Shown piece after piece: positions 23,580 through 26,122 of a stretch of 26,122 nucleotides of DNA. The notes under the pieces were generated by a model that saw only the letters and a list, made by a program, of their open reading frames with translations, made no database searches and had not been told where the DNA came from. Within the stretch, counting starts at the first letter, position 1. Each line of letters opens with the position of its first letter. Source of the stretch: an uncultured Collinsella sp. (GTDB lineage Bacteria > Actinomycetota > Coriobacteriia > Coriobacteriales > Coriobacteriaceae). Location: positions 1-26,122 of the forward strand of contig UQKM01000025.1 in NCBI GenBank assembly GCA_900541685.1, given 5' to 3'. A program made the translations under genes and the position numbers.

Positions 23580-24029
23580 ATGCTTAAACTCGATCGAAAA
23601 TGGGCGGTCGCGACCTGCTTGATGGTGCTGCTCATCTGGGGCAATTCGATGGTTCCCGGCACGGGGTCCGGTTCATTGAGCCTGTCGATTATGGAGGCCG
23701 TTCGCGGCTTTCTGCACGGCATGGGGCTTCCGTATGAGTGGGTGACCAACTTCGTCGTTCGTAAGTGCGCGCATTTTACCGAGTACATGGTGCTCGGCAT
23801 TCTGGCGACGCACGCTTTCGATGTCGATGGCCGTCGCACCTTTGACGTGCTGCTTCCCACGGCGGTGTTCTTGCTGCTGATTCCCTCGATTGACGAGACG
23901 ATTCAGCTCTTTGTGCCCGGTCGCGCCGGCATGATCACCGACGTGATGATCGACTGCTGCGGAGCGATGGCGGGCGTTGTGCTTCGATATCTTCTACGAT
24001 CGCTCATATGTGCCAAAAAGGCCGCCTAG
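23580..24029 (+). CDS. VanZ-like membrane protein
   Basis: The 149-residue protein has the VanZ-family pattern: an N-terminal TM helix with IWGNSMVPGTGSGSLSLS, then RKCAHFTEYMVLGILATHAF, then DETIQLFVPGRAGMITDVMID followed by a Gly-rich last helix (here cited as DETIQLFVPGR and DVMIDCCGAMAG). Three to four TM segments are likely. VanZ confers low-level teicoplanin resistance in enterococci, but most chromosomal family members have no assigned role, so a resistance function is not claimed. The start is 7 bases after the preceding stop, with GGAGG inside the end of that gene. The stop codon (TAG, 24027-24029) is inside the left arm of its terminator. Confidence 0.85.
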   Translation: MLKLDRKWAVATCLMVLLIWGNSMVPGTGSGSLSLSIMEAVRGFLHGMGLPYEWVTNFVVRKCAHFTEYMVLGILATHAFDVDGRRTFDVLLPTAVFLLLIPSIDETIQLFVPGRAGMITDVMIDCCGAMAGVVLRYLLRSLICAKKAA

Positions 24030-24064
24030 GACACGTTGCTTGGTCCTAGGCGGCCTTTCTTTGT
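24017..24064 (+). terminator. Rho-independent terminator overlapping the vanZ-like stop
   Basis: AAAGGCCGCCTAGGAC (24017-24032) pairs perfectly with GTCCTAGGCGGCCTTT (24043-24058), followed by CTTTG. The coding end lies inside the left arm. Confidence 0.9.
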
Positions 24065-24142
24065 TTGGGTGCTTATACGGGGCGTGGCGGCGTCATCCCG
24101 TAGGATGGGATTGCTGGACGTTGCGGCGCCCCTTTGGCGCGC

Positions 24143-24583
24143 CTACTGCTGAAGCGCGGCAGCACCCAGGGCCAGGCAGCCCATGATACCCTGCTTGCCC
24201 TCGAGACTATTGTTGACAATGTAGGTGTCGATATCGTTGACCTCGGGCGTGACGATGTAGCCGTTGAGCATCTCGGCGCACTTTTTGCGGGCGAGCGGCA
24301 CGATAGGGGTGTGGTCGGCCACACCGCCGCCGACGATGATCTTCTGCGGGGCATAGCACAGCGTGTAGGTCATGAGCGCCTGCGCAAGGTATCCGGCAAG
24401 CAGGTCCATGGCCTCCGGGTCATCGGCCATCTCTCCGGCGCTCTTGCCACCCCAGCGCTTTTTGACGCCGGGGCCGGCGATGAGACCCTCGAGGCAGTTG
24501 TCGTGGAAGGGGCAGCTGCTGTGCTCGCCGATGGTGTCACGCGGGTCGCGGGTGACAAGGATGTGCCGGGCCTCGGGGTGCAT
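24143..24583 (-). pseudogene. ROK-family sugar kinase (fructokinase-like), C-terminal half only
   Basis: The 146 codons match only the second half of a ROK fructokinase, which is normally about 290 residues. The zinc site (the H of MHPEARHIL, then C-x2-H-x2-C in CPFHDNC), LEGLIAGPGVKKRWG and the nucleotide-proximal IIVGGGVADHTPI are present. The N-terminal DxGGT phosphate loop and the catalytic Asp are missing. A TAA stands directly before the first ATG, and only 17 bases separate that ATG from the aminotransferase stop, so the N-terminal half has been lost at this junction. Activity is not expected. No ribosome binding site is seen, so it is most likely a remnant. Confidence 0.8.
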
Positions 24584-24600
24584 TTAGTGCCGGGCCGTTC

Positions 24601-25782
24601 TTACCCGCGCGGTTTGATTTTATCTCGCAGGGACTTGAGGTTCTCGAGCGCGGCGTTGAGCGTTTCGTCACGCTTGGCAAAGTGGAAACGAATCAGATGG
24701 TTGACGGGCTCGCGGAAGAAACTTGAGCCCGGCACGGCGCCCACGCCAACCTTGGAGGCGAGATCCTCGCAGAAGTCGAGGTCGCTGTCATAACCAAACT
24801 CTGAGATGTCTATCATCACGTAGTAGGCGCCCTGCGGCACGTTGTGCGTGAGGCCGATGCTATCGAGGCCCTGGCAGAACAGGTCGCGCTTGGCGGTGTA
24901 GAGGTCGAGGACCTCCTGGTAATAGCTATCGTCGAAATTGAGGGCGGTGACGACGGCCTCCTGCAGGGGAGCGGCGGCGCCCACCGTGAGGAAGTCGTGG
25001 ACCTTCTTGATGCGCTCGGTAATCTCGGCCGGGGAGATGGTGTAGCCCAGGCGCCAACCGGTGATGGAGTAGGTCTTGGACAGCGAGCTGCAGCTGATGG
25101 TGCGCTCGAACATGCCGGGCAGCGTGGCCATATAGACATGCTCGTGGGGCGCATAGACGATGTGCTCATAGACCTCGTCGGTGATGCAGTAGGCGTCGTA
25201 CTTTTTGCAGAGGTCGGCGATAAAGGTGAGCTCCTCGCGCGTAAAGACCTTGCCGCAGGGGTTGGACGGGTTGCACAGGACGATGGCCTTGGGGTCGTTG
25301 TCGCGGAAGGCCGTCTCGAGGACCTCGCGCTCGAAGCTGAACGTGGGCGGGTTGAGCGGCACATAGATGGGCTCAGCGCCCGAGAGGATCGTGTCGGCGC
25401 CGTAGTTCTCGTAGAACGGCGAGAAGATTACGACCTTGTCGCCGGGGTTCGTGACCGTCATCATGGCGGCCATCATGGCCTCGGTAGAGCCGCATGTGAC
25501 TACGATGTTCTCGTTGGGGTTGATCGGCATGCCCATAAAGTGCTCCTGCTTGGCGGCGAGCGCCTCGCGCATGGCCTGGGAGCCCCAAGTGATGGAGTAC
25601 TGGTGATAGAGCGGCTTGGGGTCGGTAGCGATGGCGCTGAGGCTCTCGAGCAGCTGCGCCGGAGGATCGAAGTCGGGGAAGCCCTGCGAGAGGTTGACGG
25701 CACCGTACTTATTGGAGATGCGCGTCATGCGGCGGATGACCGAATCGGTAAATGTTGCCGTGCGATTGGAGAGTTCTTTCAT
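24601..25782 (-). CDS. PLP-dependent class I/II aminotransferase
   Basis: The 393-residue fold-type I enzyme has the class I/II order: NLSQGFPDFDPP (30-41) near the start, TCGSTEAMMAAMM (97-109), NPSNPCGKVFT (171-181), DEVYEHIVY (202-210), the PLP lysine K236 in SLSKTYSITGWRLGY, and the substrate-binding Arg in LIRFHFA near the end. NLSQGFPDFDPP and the GWRLGY stretch resemble the aspartate/kynurenine aminotransferase subgroup. The amino-acid substrate is not determined. The start follows AAAGGA; an in-frame ATG at 25800 is less well placed. The downstream remnant gene is on the same strand. Confidence 0.93.
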   Translation of the reverse strand: MKELSNRTATFTDSVIRRMTRISNKYGAVNLSQGFPDFDPPAQLLESLSAIATDPKPLYHQYSITWGSQAMREALAAKQEHFMGMPINPNENIVVTCGSTEAMMAAMMTVTNPGDKVVIFSPFYENYGADTILSGAEPIYVPLNPPTFSFEREVLETAFRDNDPKAIVLCNPSNPCGKVFTREELTFIADLCKKYDAYCITDEVYEHIVYAPHEHVYMATLPGMFERTISCSSLSKTYSITGWRLGYTISPAEITERIKKVHDFLTVGAAAPLQEAVVTALNFDDSYYQEVLDLYTAKRDLFCQGLDSIGLTHNVPQGAYYVMIDISEFGYDSDLDFCEDLASKVGVGAVPGSSFFREPVNHLIRFHFAKRDETLNAALENLKSLRDKIKPRG

Positions 25783-25866
25783 GCTTGTCCTTTCGAGCAT
25801 TTGCAGTGGGGCAAGTTTACTCCTATGAAACCGGTGGGAATTGCTCGAAACGCGCTCGAAAAACTC

Positions 25867-25885
25867 TTTTCAAAATTCTTGAAAA
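25867..25885. promoter_or_regulatory. Inverted repeat between the aminotransferase and tRNA-His genes
   Basis: TTTTCAA (25867-25873) and TTGAAAA (25879-25885) flank AATTC. It lies 8 bases upstream of the tRNA promoter's -35 and within the aminotransferase leader, so it could be an operator or chance AT-rich symmetry. Confidence 0.35.
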
Positions 25886-25892
25886 TTGGGGC

Positions 25893-25921
25893 TTGCATCG
25901 CGTGGCGTTCCTTGCAATAAT
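25893..25921 (+). promoter_or_regulatory. Promoter of the tRNA-His/tRNA-Lys unit
   Basis: TTGCAT (25893-25898) and AATAAT (25916-25921) are 17 bases apart, about 27 bases upstream of the mature tRNA. Confidence 0.7.
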
Positions 25922-25948
25922 AGTCGAGCGCGAAGCGCACAGGACACG

Positions 25949-26025
25949 GTGGGTGTAGCTCAGTTGGCTAGAGCGACGGGTTGTGGTCCCGTAGGTCGAG
26001 GGTTCGAGTCCCTTTACCCACCCCA
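25949..26025 (+). tRNA. tRNA-His (anticodon GTG)
   Basis: The acceptor GTGGGTG pairs with TACCCAC, and the anticodon stem ACGGG/CCCGT has loop TTGTGGT. A G at 25948 can pair with the C discriminator (26022), as histidine tRNAs require (G-1). CCA is encoded (26023-26025). Confidence 0.96.
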
Positions 26026-26047
26026 GTTCTTGCTTCGTGTTGATATC

Positions 26048-26122
26048 GGGTCGTTAGCTCAGTTGGTAGAGCAGGGGACTCTTAATCCCAAGGTCCAGGG
26101 TTCGACCCCCTGACGGCCCACC
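26048..26122 (+). tRNA. tRNA-Lys (anticodon CTT), cut by the window end
   Basis: The acceptor GGGTCGT pairs with ACGGCCC (26113-26119), the anticodon loop is CTCTTAA and the T-arm is CAGGGTTCGACCCCCTG. The outermost anticodon-stem pair is G-A rather than Watson-Crick. The window ends after ACC, one base short of an encoded CCA. Confidence 0.95.

Overview
The window is a high-GC, densely coded bacterial chromosome segment carrying about twenty protein genes, three tRNAs and one probable 6S RNA. The gene content (a Rho factor with a very long Ala/Pro/Lys/Arg-rich N-terminal extension, CarD, a TagO/WecA-type transferase, proA and proB as separate genes) and GC-rich codon use suggest an actinobacterium. 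My best guess is a gut Coriobacteriia such as Collinsella. That assignment rests on impression, because no rRNA is present.

Layout. 1-3033: a B3/B4 tRNA-binding-domain protein behind a hairpin leader, a MarR regulator, a DegV protein and a minimal MGMT-like protein, all on +, with hairpin repeats of one family between them. 3214-6130: trpS and a TagO/WecA-like transferase on -, with a probable 6S RNA on - at about 5926-6094. 6244-7916: a radical SAM protein on +, tRNA-Ala(CGC) with promoter and terminator, and a tail-anchored coiled-coil protein. 8001-14404: nicotinate phosphoribosyltransferase, proB, a proline-iminopeptidase-like hydrolase (-), proA and an HD-domain protein. 14403-15691: a REP-associated tyrosine transposase (RAYT) with one internal stop, flanked by inverted copies of a hairpin repeat. 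15690-18371: carD (-) and argS (+) in divergent orientation. 18372-19175: a long non-coding stretch with a diverged direct repeat. 19176-24064: rho, a 488-residue two-TM protein of unknown function and a VanZ-like protein. 24143-26122: a truncated ROK kinase and a class I/II aminotransferase on -, then a tRNA-His/tRNA-Lys pair on + that runs off the window end.

Most genes are monocistronic housekeeping genes, many with clear rho-independent terminators. Three functional links stand out. proB and proA (glutamate to proline) bracket a peptidase of the family that releases N-terminal proline. Transcription control is well represented (6S RNA, CarD, Rho). Translation genes recur (trpS, argS, three tRNAs, the B3/B4 protein).

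The most unusual feature is a set of four short hairpin-repeat families (A-D). They share a GGGAC/GTCCC core and nearly all sit at or just past stop codons. One family (B) brackets the broken RAYT gene, which looks like a REP/RAYT system.
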